From positions 1-64,000 of the forward strand of contig NZ_JAHNZT010000031.1 of assembly GCF_019039035.1 (NCBI RefSeq): a stretch of 64,000 nt of DNA, written 5' to 3'. How positions within the stretch are numbered: the stretch's first letter is position 1; the number at the start of each line of letters is the position of its first letter. The notes below the pieces were generated by a model. That model saw only the letters and a list, made by a program, of their open reading frames with translations. It was not told the origin of the DNA and did no database searches. The DNA is from Citreicoccus inhibens. GTDB taxonomy: Bacteria > Myxococcota > Myxococcia > Myxococcales > Myxococcaceae. A program made the translations under genes and the position numbers. Below are positions 43,262 to 51,031 of the stretch, one piece after another.

Positions 43262-44187
43262 CTCCAGAGCAGCGCCCCCAGGGCCAGGCCCAGCGCGGCC
43301 TTGGCCCAGGTGGGGAAGAGCGAGCCCGGCGACACGAAGCCCTCCACGCAGCCGATGAAGGCGAGGAAGGGCGCGCAGCCCAGCACCAGCTTGACGGCCT
43401 CGCGCCCTCGCCGCGCCAGCGCTTGTCCCCGGGGAAGCTCCCCTGGGTCGACGAGCGCCTGGCCCACCATCAAGCCCGCGCCTCCCGCGATGACGATGAT
43501 GGACAGCTCGACGGGGCCGTGCGCGCTGATGAAGTCGAAGAAGCCGTGGGCCAGCCCCTCGCGGAGGCACAGCGCGCCGATGGCGCCAAGCTGCACGCCG
43601 TTGTTGATGAGCGTGTACAGCGTGCCCAGGCCGAGCAGCAGCCCCGAGGCGAAGGCGAAGAGCGTGACGGACAGGTTGTTGGTGGCGATGCGCGACGCCA
43701 CGGTGTGGGGCGGCGTGACGGAGAGCAGGTCATCTGTCCACATGCGGCCCGCCGCGATGGAGGCGCGCACGCGCTCGGGCACGAGCAGCTCCGCGCCGCG
43801 CGGCTCCAGGAGCACCACGAGCGCGCCCAGCAGGATGCCCAGGCAGAGCAGCGCCGCGCTCACCCCCACGAAGCGCAGCTCGCGTCGCAGCGTGGCGGGG
43901 AAGTCCCGCCGGTAGAAGTCGCGCACGGCGGCCCAGCGCTCTCGCGGAGGCTGATAGATGGCGGCGTACGCCTGGCCGCAGAGCTGGTTGAGGAAGCGGT
44001 GGGCGTCCGTGCCGGGGAAGAACGTCTGGGCATGCGCGAGGTCCGCGGCCGCGCGGCGGTACAGCGCGTCCAGCGTGCGCAGTTCTTCCAGTCGCAGCGT
44101 GCCGGAGCGCTGACGGGCGAGGAGTCCGGACAGCGCCTCCCAGTCCGGTCGGCGCCGCGAGACGAAGCCGGGGAGGCTGGGGGCCAT
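43192..44187 (-). CDS. SpoIIM-family (DUF95) membrane protein
   Basis: 331 residues. A cytoplasmic N-terminal helical part (about 1-105) is followed by five to six transmembrane helices, with the family-typical stretch ATNNLSVTLFAFASGLLLGL and GVQLGAIGALCLREGLAHGF FDFISAHGPVELSIIVIAGG (read as consecutive parts). In Bacillus SpoIIM takes part in engulfment; in most bacteria the family has no known role but is paired with RDD and MoxR/DUF58 genes. The downstream end overlaps the J-domain gene. It begins 2 nt after the RDD gene stop. Confidence 0.9.
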   Translation of the reverse strand: MAPSLPGFVSRRRPDWEALSGLLARQRSGTLRLEELRTLDALYRRAAADLAHAQTFFPGTDAHRFLNQLCGQAYAAIYQPPRERWAAVRDFYRRDFPATLRRELRFVGVSAALLCLGILLGALVVLLEPRGAELLVPERVRASIAAGRMWTDDLLSVTPPHTVASRIATNNLSVTLFAFASGLLLGLGTLYTLINNGVQLGAIGALCLREGLAHGFFDFISAHGPVELSIIVIAGGAGLMVGQALVDPGELPRGQALARRGREAVKLVLGCAPFLAFIGCVEGFVSPGSLFPTWAKAALGLALGALLWSYLLRTGRTAAVATTAVPADSAS

Positions 44188-44189
44188 GG

Positions 44190-44954
44190 TCAGTGGCCCG
44201 CCCGCGCGCGCACGCGCAGGAAGGTCTCGGTGGCATCGGCGGAGCGGAGCACTGCGGCGCGCTCGGCGTCACTCAGGTGCGCGCCCACGCGGTCCACCAG
44301 CCGCGTCCCCAGCCGCTTGCGCACCTCGGGCTCCAGGTTGCGGGCGCGCGAGAGGAAGGCCAACACCAGCTCGACCTCCTCGGTGCTGAGCGGGCGCTCG
44401 GCGGCGTTGGGGGCAGGGCGCTCGGCGGCGGGCGTGGTGTACGCGTCCAGGTTGATGGCCTCCTCGCGCACGAGCACGGTGCCGGCCAGCAGATCTCCCA
44501 GCCGGCGGTGCTGACGGGTGAGGAGCATGGTGATGCAGCCCGTGGCGTAGAGCACGGGCAGGAAGTCGAGCACGCGGCAGATGTTGCGCACGGCGCTCTC
44601 GAAGACGCCCACGGGTGAGCCGTCCACGCGCACCACGCGGATGCCGAGCACGCGCTTGCCGACGGTCTGCCCGTGGAAGAAGACCTCGGCCAGGGTCCAG
44701 TACAGCCACTGGGTGGCGAAGAGGCCCAAGGCCAGCAGCGTCTGTCCCACGCCGGACAGTGCCTGGAGCGCGCCCAGCACATCCGCGAGCAACAGCGTGA
44801 CGATGAAGTAGAGCGCCACCCAGACGGCGAACAGGAGGCTCGCATCCACCAGCCACGCGAGGCAGCGATAGCCGATGCCCGCCACGGGCAGGGTGAGCGC
44901 CACGCGCTCAGGCGTGGCGACGTCGAGATGGGGGGCAGGGGCGGAGGTGCTCAT
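44190..44954 (-). CDS. RDD-family membrane protein
   Basis: 254 residues from ATG 44954 (an upstream ATG at 44975 would add 7). Signature RDD-domain features: YRCLAWLVDASLLFAVWVAL, three to four hydrophobic segments, then QTVGKRVLGIRVVRVDGSPV and RRLGDLLAGTVLV. A cytoplasmic helical C-terminal region (about 180-254) is Arg/Glu-rich. RDD proteins have been linked to cation or osmolyte transport, not certain. Forms a tight two-gene unit with the SpoIIM-like gene. Confidence 0.9.
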   Translation of the reverse strand: MSTSAPAPHLDVATPERVALTLPVAGIGYRCLAWLVDASLLFAVWVALYFIVTLLLADVLGALQALSGVGQTLLALGLFATQWLYWTLAEVFFHGQTVGKRVLGIRVVRVDGSPVGVFESAVRNICRVLDFLPVLYATGCITMLLTRQHRRLGDLLAGTVLVREEAINLDAYTTPAAERPAPNAAERPLSTEEVELVLAFLSRARNLEPEVRKRLGTRLVDRVGAHLSDAERAAVLRSADATETFLRVRARAGH

Positions 44955-45011
44955 GCGCGGTCGGGCCCGCAGCATATGCCGCCCCCGTCCCCTCCTGGCG
45001 AGTCGGGGGGC

Positions 45012-45512
45012 TCAGGCCTTGGCCTTGCCTGTGTCCGGGCCGCCGCCCAGCTTGATCTTCTTGGGCTGGACCTCCGGGCGCTTGGGCAGGGTGAGCCGCA
45101 GCACGCCGTCCCTGAGCTGCGCGTCCACCTGCTCCGCGTCCACACCTTCTGGCAGGGTGAACGAGCGGCTGAAGGACCCGAAGCTGCGCTCGTACGTGTA
45201 GAAGCGGTCCGAGCTGTCCTGCTGCTCCACCTCGCGCTTGCCACTCACCGTGAGGCGATCCCCGGTGAGCGTCACGTCCACGTCTTTCTCATCCACGCCG
45301 GGAAGGTCCGCCTTGAAGATGTAGGCGTCCTTCGTCTCCTTCACGTCGAACGCGGGGGTGAAGCCGCCCGTGTCCGCGCGCCCGGTGAGCAGGCGACTGA
45401 GCTCCTCCACCGGGTCCGCGCTGATCAGCTCACGCATGCGGTGGAAGGGATCCCACTCCCGCCGAGCAGTCATCCGCTCGCCCCCTCCGCGCCTTACAGG
45501 AAGGTCTGCCAT
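45012..45512 (-). CDS. hspA: Small heat-shock protein of the SP21/HspA type (Hsp20)
   Basis: 166 residues. ATP-independent holdase chaperone. The N-terminus MADLPVRRGGGER, then REWDPFHRMREL, is very like SP21 of Stigmatella and HspA of Myxococcus (MADLSVRRG...REWDPF), which supports ATG 45512 over an internal ATG at 45473. The alpha-crystallin domain (about 50-145) includes AYIFKADLPGVDEKDVDVTL, GKREVEQQ and DGVLRLTLPKRPEVQPKKI. In myxobacteria SP21 is made on heat, oxygen limitation and in fruiting-body formation. GGAGGGA lies upstream. It is divergent from fruA. Confidence 0.92.
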   Translation of the reverse strand: MADLPVRRGGGERMTARREWDPFHRMRELISADPVEELSRLLTGRADTGGFTPAFDVKETKDAYIFKADLPGVDEKDVDVTLTGDRLTVSGKREVEQQDSSDRFYTYERSFGSFSRSFTLPEGVDAEQVDAQLRDGVLRLTLPKRPEVQPKKIKLGGGPDTGKAKA

Positions 45513-46013
45513 GACGATGTCCCTCCGTTGCCGGGTGTCGCGAGGCCGCGTTCATCGCGACCTGTCGCGTCTAGCGTAGGGCGCGAGACATCCCCCGCGG
45601 ATGGACGAGCCGGGCGCCGTGCCCTGGTGCGTGCGTCCTCCTTCAGGGCCACCGCGCGAGGGCTGGCCGGAGGCGACTGCGGGACCCTCGCTGGCGCCCG
45701 ACGGCGTGAAAGCATCACCCACTCGACGCAACGGCATGTTCGTCAAAGGACAGCGCTCACGAACCGACGGACGAAAGTCTGGAAACCGATCCGATTCATG
45801 CACAATTGACACTCCCGCGAGCGCTGGTTCGCACGGGCGATGAGCAGGTGTTAGGGTCTTGCCTGGCAGGAATTGCAGGAGTCGCAGAGGAGGTGTGGCC
45901 CAAAAGAATGTGGTCTGCAGTTGGAGTCTGCCGCGCGTCGGGGGACTCCAGGGCTGGCAGTTGTTAACAAGCAGTCACTGTTGTTTTCGCCATGGCGGCT
46001 GGGGGGCCTTCGC
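45513..46013. other. 501-nt regulatory region between hspA and fruA
   Basis: No credible gene. It holds the hspA repeats (45536-45569), two short hydrophilic open frames without family features, and the fruA upstream region. In M. xanthus fruA transcription is activated by the CRP-like protein MrpC bound upstream; GTGT/ACAC half-sites are present (for example GACAC at 45808-45812, GTGT at 45892-45895) but no full GTGT-N8-ACAC-type site is obvious. TTGTTAACAA (45961-45970) is a perfect 10-bp palindrome 43 nt before fruA. Confidence 0.7.
45536..45569. promoter_or_regulatory. Inverted/direct repeat in the hspA upstream region
   Basis: GTCGCGA (45537-45543) and TCGCGAC (45555-45561) form a perfect 7-bp inverted repeat with an 11-nt spacer. 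TGTCGCG also occurs directly at 45536-45542 and 45563-45569, 27 nt apart. Only 24-57 nt upstream of the hspA ATG, where an operator or start-site regulator would act. No CIRCE or sigma-32 box was seen. Confidence 0.45.
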
Positions 46014-46703
46014 ATGGCAACGAATCAAGCATCACTCCGTGTATCCATTCTCGAAGGACCGTGGGCCGCGTGGCAGGGACTGGCTGACGGGCTCCGTGGG
46101 GAAGGACTGCACATCACCTCGTTGACGAGGGACGTGCGCCTCTTCCTGGACGGGCTCGGCACGGATCCGCCGCAGGTGGCCATCCTTGATGTCGAGGGCG
46201 ATGGCGAAGCCGCCATTGGCTGCTCGGTGACCGAGGGCATCAACCTGCTGCGCGAGGCACGCAAGCGCCGGCTGGAGGTGCGCATGCTGCTGCTGTCGGC
46301 GGTGAGCACCCCGGAGATCATCTCGCAGTGCTTCGACGAAGGGGCTTCCGGCTATCTCTTCCGCGCGGGGCTGGGGGTGAACGCCGTGTCGTCGGCGATC
46401 CAGTCCCTGGTGCGCGGCGAGCGCCTGTTCCCGGTGCAGCTCTTGCGCAATGACTTCGAGCACCCGCCCGTCACGTCACCCACCGCGAGCGTGCTGTTGG
46501 CGCTCACGCAGCGCGAGCGCGAGGTGCTGGCGTACGTGGCGGGAGGCGCGGACAACTTGAAGATCGCCGCGCACCTTCAGATCGCCGAGCGCACGGTGAA
46601 GTCCCACGTCACGCAGCTCTACCGGAAGTTGGGCGCCGAGAACCGCACGCAGCTGGCCTTGCGCGCGTGCCACCTGGGCGTCCGGCCGCCCCCGGACCTC
46701 TGA
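46014..46703 (+). CDS. fruA: Developmental response regulator FruA
   Basis: 229 residues from ATG 46014, the exact length I recall for M. xanthus FruA. The N-terminal receiver-like domain (about 8-130) is atypical: the acidic pair is reduced to Glu14, the phospho-acceptor position is kept (Asp59 in AILDV) and the conserved Lys is Arg117 in SGYLFRAG. The C-terminal LuxR/NarL HTH (about 165-222) reads LTQREREVLAYVAGGADNLK and ERTVKSHVTQLYRKLGAENR. FruA binds DNA together with MrpC in C-signal-dependent aggregation and sporulation. No histidine kinase is adjacent. A very secure call from overall similarity. Confidence 0.93.
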   Translation: MATNQASLRVSILEGPWAAWQGLADGLRGEGLHITSLTRDVRLFLDGLGTDPPQVAILDVEGDGEAAIGCSVTEGINLLREARKRRLEVRMLLLSAVSTPEIISQCFDEGASGYLFRAGLGVNAVSSAIQSLVRGERLFPVQLLRNDFEHPPVTSPTASVLLALTQREREVLAYVAGGADNLKIAAHLQIAERTVKSHVTQLYRKLGAENRTQLALRACHLGVRPPPDL

Positions 46704-46808
46704 GTCCGCGCGCGCGGGTCCACGCTCGCGCGCGCTGACCGTCCAGCGCGGCGCGACACACCGCCACCCGGTTGTGGGGTGGCGGATGGACACGCACGCG
46801 CGTGGGGC

Positions 46809-47033
46809 TCAGTTCTTCTTGCTGGCCATCTCTTCCATCTTCTTGCGGAGGCTCAGCGGACGCATGTCCGTCCAGACCTCCTTGATGTATGCGAGGCACT
46901 CGGCCTTCAGGCCCTGCTTGCCCGCGTCCTTCCAGCCCAGGGCGTTCTCGCGATCCGCCGGCCAGATGGAGTACTGCTCCTCGTGGTTCACGACAACCTT
47001 GTACACCGTGGTGTCTTCGCGCTCGTCCGACAT
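46809..47033 (-). CDS. mbtH: Orphan MbtH-like protein
   Basis: 74 residues from ATG 47033 with AGGAG upstream. Signature residues are all present: [10 protein letters not shown] (17-26), [25 protein letters not shown] and SLRKKM. MbtH proteins bind NRPS adenylation domains and are needed for their solubility or activity. No NRPS gene is in the window. An orphan MbtH protein downstream of fruA is described in M. xanthus (interacting with several NRPSs), which this matches. Confidence 0.93.
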   Translation of the reverse strand: MSDEREDTTVYKVVVNHEEQYSIWPADRENALGWKDAGKQGLKAECLAYIKEVWTDMRPLSLRKKMEEMASKKN

Positions 47034-47181
47034 GGCTGACTCCTGGAAGGAGCACCTTCGTCGCACATCCCGGGAAAATCGGTCAAGGCCGTGGCAGGTG
47101 GGATGACGTCACCTGGTGCCCCGACTTCACCGAGGGCGTGGGCCCTGGAAGGACGGGCTGAGGGCTCGGGCCTGGGCGGGG

Positions 47182-47211
47182 CCGCCGCGCGCGTATGTGA
47201 GAGCGCGGCGG
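47182..47211 (-). other. Hairpin between the secreted-protein gene and mbtH
   Basis: A perfect 9-bp stem (47182-47190 with 47203-47211), 12-nt loop, 19 nt after the stop of the upstream minus-strand gene, no U-run. Possible terminator. Confidence 0.4.
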
Positions 47212-47229
47212 TGATCCGCGAGGGGATGC

Positions 47230-48099
47230 CTACTTCTTCTCCTGACGCGCCAGCTTCGCGAGGGACGCGACGGAGGCCTGGCCAAGGCCGCGGTTCATGT
47301 TGCTCGGGTCCTTGGGGTCCTCGGCCCAGAAGCGGAAGACGACGGTGCGCGGGTCATCCGGCTTGAGCTCAATGGGGAAGGGCGCCTGGAAGAAGCTCGG
47401 CGCGTCCTCGGAGCCAGGGGGCAGGATGCCGCCTTCGGCCACCGGCTCCCAGTTCAGCTCCTTCTCCAGGGTCGTCCACATCAGCTTGTCCAGGGGGATG
47501 GCCTTGTCGATGAGGGCGAAGTCCACCTGGCGCACGTGGATGACGGTGCCCGTGGTGTTGCTGAGCACCACGCCGGGATCGACGGCGAGGACGTCAGCCC
47601 GGTAGTTGGCCCACTCGTGCCCCACGGCGATCACATCACCGATGTGGAAGCGCTCCTTGGTCCAGTAGAACGGGGGCAGGTCGCCCGCGTTGTGTCCCTT
47701 GACCATTCCCGTCACGGGGGAGTTGGTGCAGAATCCGATGTGGGCGATCTGCCCCGGCTGCACATACGCGGTATTCGACCAGTAGGTCAGCTGCGTCACG
47801 TTGCCCGAGCGCACCTCGCGCGGCGTACCGAACGGGTTCAGGCTGCCCAGGTAGTGGGTGCAGATCTTCGTCGGCCCCACCAGCGTGACGTGCAGATCGT
47901 TGGCGGCGTTCGGCGTGTTGTTGGTGATGTCCACGTTGTAGCAGTACGCATTGCACTCGGTGGACTCGGGAGGCATGGGGGGCGGCGGCCAGTTCGGGAT
48001 GTAGCTGCTGAATGCGGAGGCGCTGACGCCGGTGGTGGCGACTGCAGCTGCGGCCAGGAGGAGAGCGCGCTTGGCGCCGAAGCGACGGAGGAAGCTCAC
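47230..48099 (-). CDS. Secreted protein of unknown function, myxobacterial type
   Basis: 289 residues from GTG 48099 (SD-like AGAGG 10 nt upstream; a frame extending further upstream is Arg/Pro-rich and not convincing). A signal peptide (VSFLRRFGAKRALLLAAAAV, then ATTGVSASA) is followed by a Pro-rich segment and a beta-rich domain with Cys pairs (STECNAYCYNVDITNNTPNA; KICTHYLGSLNPFG; HIGFCTNSP). The Asn/Thr-rich beta pattern suggests an extracellular or periplasmic immunoglobulin-like fold. Family not recognised. Same direction as mbtH 197 nt downstream. Confidence 0.72.
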   Translation of the reverse strand: MSFLRRFGAKRALLLAAAAVATTGVSASAFSSYIPNWPPPPMPPESTECNAYCYNVDITNNTPNAANDLHVTLVGPTKICTHYLGSLNPFGTPREVRSGNVTQLTYWSNTAYVQPGQIAHIGFCTNSPVTGMVKGHNAGDLPPFYWTKERFHIGDVIAVGHEWANYRADVLAVDPGVVLSNTTGTVIHVRQVDFALIDKAIPLDKLMWTTLEKELNWEPVAEGGILPPGSEDAPSFFQAPFPIELKPDDPRTVVFRFWAEDPKDPSNMNRGLGQASVASLAKLARQEKK

Positions 48100-48411
48100 G
48101 TGTCCGAGACCTCTGCCCCGAACCGGGGCGATGGGTGGAGCGCGCCCTGTGAGCATGAACCGAGCCACCGGCACCGCTCCTCGAACGCCTGAAGGCGCGG
48201 CCCTCGAGGGCGTAGCGCGCGAGGTTACGAATCGCGTGACGGAGTAACTGGAATCGCTACTCCGTGTGGCGAGGCCGCGGGGGGCGTGCTGTCGCCGGGC
48301 CCCGGCGTGGCCCGACGCGGGCGCCAAAGGCAGACAGGTGAACCCCACGGCCCGGGTGGCGCCTGGGTTGTCTGGCGTGGATGGATGTCCGCCGCCTACA
48401 GTGCGGCCGGC
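48100..48411. other. 312-nt divergent intergenic region
   Basis: Between the secreted-protein gene and the macro/TIR-like gene. It contains a perfect inverted repeat (48239-48265) and TACAGT (48397-48402), a -10-like hexamer only 9 nt before the ATG at 48412. No gene seen. Confidence 0.6.
48239..48265. promoter_or_regulatory. Operator-like inverted repeat
   Basis: ACGGAGTA (48239-48246) and TACTCCGT (48258-48265) form a perfect 8-bp inverted repeat with an 11-nt spacer, about one helical turn from arm to arm. Typical size for a dimeric repressor; the regulator is unknown. Confidence 0.45.
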
Positions 48412-49407
48412 ATGAGTGGATTCCTTGATGTGGTGGTTGAAGTGGGAGATGTGACGGACATCCGCGCCGACGCGGTCCTGCTCAAGTTCGCGCAGGGCTT
48501 CCACGGCGCGGATGGCGCCGTGTCACGTCGCTTGTCGGCGGTGGGTATTTCGCCCACCCTGTTGCAGCTGAAGCCCGGCGAGCACCGCTTCATCGACACG
48601 CAAGGAGGGTTGGGCGCACCGCTCGCGCTGTTCCTCGGCACGGCGCGGCTGCGGGAGTTCGACTATCACCGCATCCGCGAGTTCGCCGGGCAGGCGCTCC
48701 AGTTGCTGGAGTCGCGGCCCGAGGTGAAACACCTCGCGGGGCCCGTGCATGGACCCAACTACGGACTCGACGAGGATGAGGCCGTGCTCGCGTTCGTGGG
48801 CGGCATGGTGGATGCCTTTCAGCAAGGCGTGGGCCCACGGGAGCTGGCGCGCATCACCGTGGTGGAGATCCAACCCAAGCGCGTGGCGCGGATGCGCAGG
48901 GCCTTGGAAGGGGGCCTCACGGGGGCGCCCGGAGTGGAGCCGCTGCCCGGGGGCGTGGGCTTTCGCATCCAGCGCATGCGCCGGTTCATCGCACCTCCGC
49001 CCATGGCGAGCGCGGGCGCGCCGGCCCAGGAGAAGCCGCACGCCTTCGTCGCGATGCCCTTCGCCCCCGAATTGGAAGACACGTTTCACTACGGCATCCA
49101 GGGGCCGGTGAAGGCGGCCGGCCTGCTGTGCGAGCGCGTGGACCAGGCCGTGTTCGATGGGCCCATCATCCAGCGGATCCGCGACCGCATCGATACGGCG
49201 AAGGTCGTCATCGCGGACCTGTCGCTGGCGAATCCCAATGTCTATCTGGAAGTGGGGTACGCCTGGGGGCGCGGCAAGCCCACGCTCCTGCTCGTGCGAG
49301 ACTTGCGTGAGCTGCGCTTCGACGTCGCCAGCTATCGGTGTCTGGAATATCGAAGCATCCGGAACCTGGAGGAATTGCTGACGCGCGAGCTGCAACGGCT
49401 CGGGTGA
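48412..49407 (+). CDS. Macro-like domain fused to TIR/deoxyribosyltransferase-like domain
   Basis: 331 residues from ATG 48412. The N-terminal part (about 6-165) begins VEVGDVTDIRADAVLLK, then HGADGAVSRRL, a pattern close to the macro (ADP-ribose-binding) fold. The C-terminal domain (about 210-331) has AFVAMPFAPE, a buried VVIADLSLANPNVYLEVGYA and GKPTLLLVRD, the layout of nucleoside 2-deoxyribosyltransferase/TIR-like nucleotide-processing domains with Glu280 as probable catalytic residue. Such domains cleave N-glycosidic bonds or NAD. A role in NAD/ADP-ribose signalling or defence is inference. The stop is 4 nt from the convergent D-threonine-aldolase-like gene. Confidence 0.72.
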   Translation: MSGFLDVVVEVGDVTDIRADAVLLKFAQGFHGADGAVSRRLSAVGISPTLLQLKPGEHRFIDTQGGLGAPLALFLGTARLREFDYHRIREFAGQALQLLESRPEVKHLAGPVHGPNYGLDEDEAVLAFVGGMVDAFQQGVGPRELARITVVEIQPKRVARMRRALEGGLTGAPGVEPLPGGVGFRIQRMRRFIAPPPMASAGAPAQEKPHAFVAMPFAPELEDTFHYGIQGPVKAAGLLCERVDQAVFDGPIIQRIRDRIDTAKVVIADLSLANPNVYLEVGYAWGRGKPTLLLVRDLRELRFDVASYRCLEYRSIRNLEELLTRELQRLG

Positions 49408-49411
49408 GGTC

Positions 49412-50497
49412 TCACCAGCCGCGCGCGGCCACGTCCCACGTCGCCACGGGCTGACCGCCTTCCAGCACGTGCAGGCGCGCGTGCAGGTTCACCGAGGCGC
49501 ACACGTGGTTGGGAATCACCCGCACGCGCTCGCCCACCCGGGGACGCCACGGGGTGGTCGTCAGGTCGAGCAGGCCGTGCTCCTCGGACAGGCCGCGGAC
49601 CACCACCTCGGGGTGTTCGCGCACCACACCGTAGCCGGGCGCGGGGCCTTCCTCCTTGGCGAGCGCCTTCGAGCCCGCGTCGATGACGGCTTGTCCTGGC
49701 ACCGCCGTGCTCACCACCGTGGCCAGGACGGAGTAGGCACACTCGGACAGGTCGCACGCGCCCACGGCCACGCTGTTACGGTCGTTGAAGATGTTGATGC
49801 CGGGGCGGATCTCCGTGAGCCCCGCGACCTCGTGGGAGCGCCACAGCGTGGGGGTCGAGCCGCCGCTCACCACCTCGGGTGCAAGGCCTTGGGTGCGCAG
49901 GGCCTCGATGAAGGCGCTCAAGCGGACGGACTGCTCGCGCAGCAAGGGGCGCAGCTCGTCCTGCGGCGCGCGGAGGTGTCCGGGGTAGAAGATGAGGCCG
50001 CGCAGCGTGAGGCCCGGGGACTCACGAACGGCCTGGGCCAGCGCGACGGCCTCCTCGGGGGAGGCCACGCCGACGCGACGCATGCCCATGTCCAGCTCCA
50101 CCAGCACGCCCACCGGACGGCCCGCGGAGCGCGCCGCGCGAGACAGCCCCGCCAACACCTCGCGCGAGTCGAGCGCCACGGACAGGTGGACCTCGGGCGG
50201 CAGGGCCATGAGCCGCGCGAGGGAGGCCTCCCCCACCGGGGGATAGGCCAGCAGCACATCCCGGGCGACGGTGGACATCACCTCGGCCTCGCGCACGGTG
50301 GCCACGGTGATGCCGTCGGCTCCGGCCTGGAGCTGGAGCGCGGTGAACTGGGGCGTCTTGTGGGTCTTCGTATGGGGCCGCCAGCGCAACCCGTGCTCGC
50401 GTGTATAGGCGGCCACGCGCCGGAGGTTGGCCTTCACCAGGTCCAGGTCCACCACGGCGGCGGGCGTGTCGAGCTCGGCGAGCGAGGGCGTGGGCAT
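49412..50497 (-). CDS. D-threonine aldolase/D-serine dehydratase-like PLP enzyme
   Basis: 361 residues. Fold-type III (alanine-racemase-like) PLP enzyme. LDTPAAVVDLDLVKANL and RPHTKTHKTP carry the PLP-lysine region (Lys44 or Lys47); MRRVGV and the glycine-rich VVSGGSTPT bind cofactor; the C-terminal PNHVCASVNLH supplies the metal-binding His and Cys typical of D-threonine aldolase/DSD1-type enzymes. It would split D-beta-hydroxy amino acids (D-Thr to Gly plus acetaldehyde, or D-Ser dehydration). Which substrate is used cannot be told. Confidence 0.85.
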   Translation of the reverse strand: MPTPSLAELDTPAAVVDLDLVKANLRRVAAYTREHGLRWRPHTKTHKTPQFTALQLQAGADGITVATVREAEVMSTVARDVLLAYPPVGEASLARLMALPPEVHLSVALDSREVLAGLSRAARSAGRPVGVLVELDMGMRRVGVASPEEAVALAQAVRESPGLTLRGLIFYPGHLRAPQDELRPLLREQSVRLSAFIEALRTQGLAPEVVSGGSTPTLWRSHEVAGLTEIRPGINIFNDRNSVAVGACDLSECAYSVLATVVSTAVPGQAVIDAGSKALAKEEGPAPGYGVVREHPEVVVRGLSEEHGLLDLTTTPWRPRVGERVRVIPNHVCASVNLHARLHVLEGGQPVATWDVAARGW

Positions 50498-50536
50498 CCC
50501 GTCATGTTGGCACCCTCGCTCGGAGGGCTCCAGGGC

Positions 50537-50974
50537 TCAGGCGTCGAGCGTGGCGGACTCTGGCTCGAAGTCGATGTTCGGGCGCTGCCACCGCCACCCG
50601 CCCCGCACGAGGCTCGCCATCACCTCCGCGTCGAGCGTGCGCAGCGCGGCGAGCACCGCGGGCGGCGGGCGGGGCGCTCCCGGCGCGCTCTCCACCACGA
50701 AGCGCGGAGGAATCGAGCGCGCGTCCACGCCGCTCATCACCACGCGCACGCGGCAGTGGTGCGGTGACAGCTCGGTGTCTCCCGACCAGCTCACCTCGCG
50801 GACCTGGAGGTCGACGGTGCCCGGTGGCTTGTGGCCGCGCAGCCCCTTCACCATTCCGTCCAACGCGGCCCGGGCGCGCTGCTCGCGCTTCGTGCCGATG
50901 CGATTCAGCACCCACCAGCAGGTCCCTCCCGCGACGATGGGCGAGAGGACGAAGAACGGAATCAAGGGGCTCAT
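50537..50974 (-). CDS. Small membrane-anchored hypothetical protein
   Basis: 145 residues. One N-terminal transmembrane helix (about 4-24: LIPFFVLSPIVAGGTCWWVL) followed by a soluble domain of beta strands and helices (VDLQVREVSWSGDTELSPHH; PPAVLAALRTLDAEVMASLV). Family not recognised. GGTGT/GAGGTG-like sequence precedes the ATG. Sits between the prolyl oligopeptidase and the D-threonine-aldolase-like gene, same strand. Confidence 0.68.
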   Translation of the reverse strand: MSPLIPFFVLSPIVAGGTCWWVLNRIGTKREQRARAALDGMVKGLRGHKPPGTVDLQVREVSWSGDTELSPHHCRVRVVMSGVDARSIPPRFVVESAPGAPRPPPAVLAALRTLDAEVMASLVRGGWRWQRPNIDFEPESATLDA

Positions 50975-51031
50975 GGAGGTGTCCCGGGCGCGAGGCCCGC
51001 CCCGGGTCTCCAGGGCGGGCGGTGCTTCATG

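Noticed and set aside
45513..45600. CIRCE or sigma-32 element for hspA
   Set aside because: No TTAGCACTC-type inverted repeat and no CTTGAA/CCCCAT-type hexamers were found.
45601..45843. A short plus-strand open frame (80 codons) between hspA and fruA
   Set aside because: Pro/Arg/Ser-rich, no ribosome site or family feature; better explained as regulatory DNA.
45860..45890. TGGCAGGAATTGCA as a sigma-54 promoter before fruA
   Set aside because: The GG and GC dinucleotides are 8 nt apart instead of the required 10, so the -24/-12 geometry fails.
47230..48504. A 424-residue version of the secreted protein
   Set aside because: The additional N-terminus is low-complexity and would hide the signal peptide that begins at GTG 48099.
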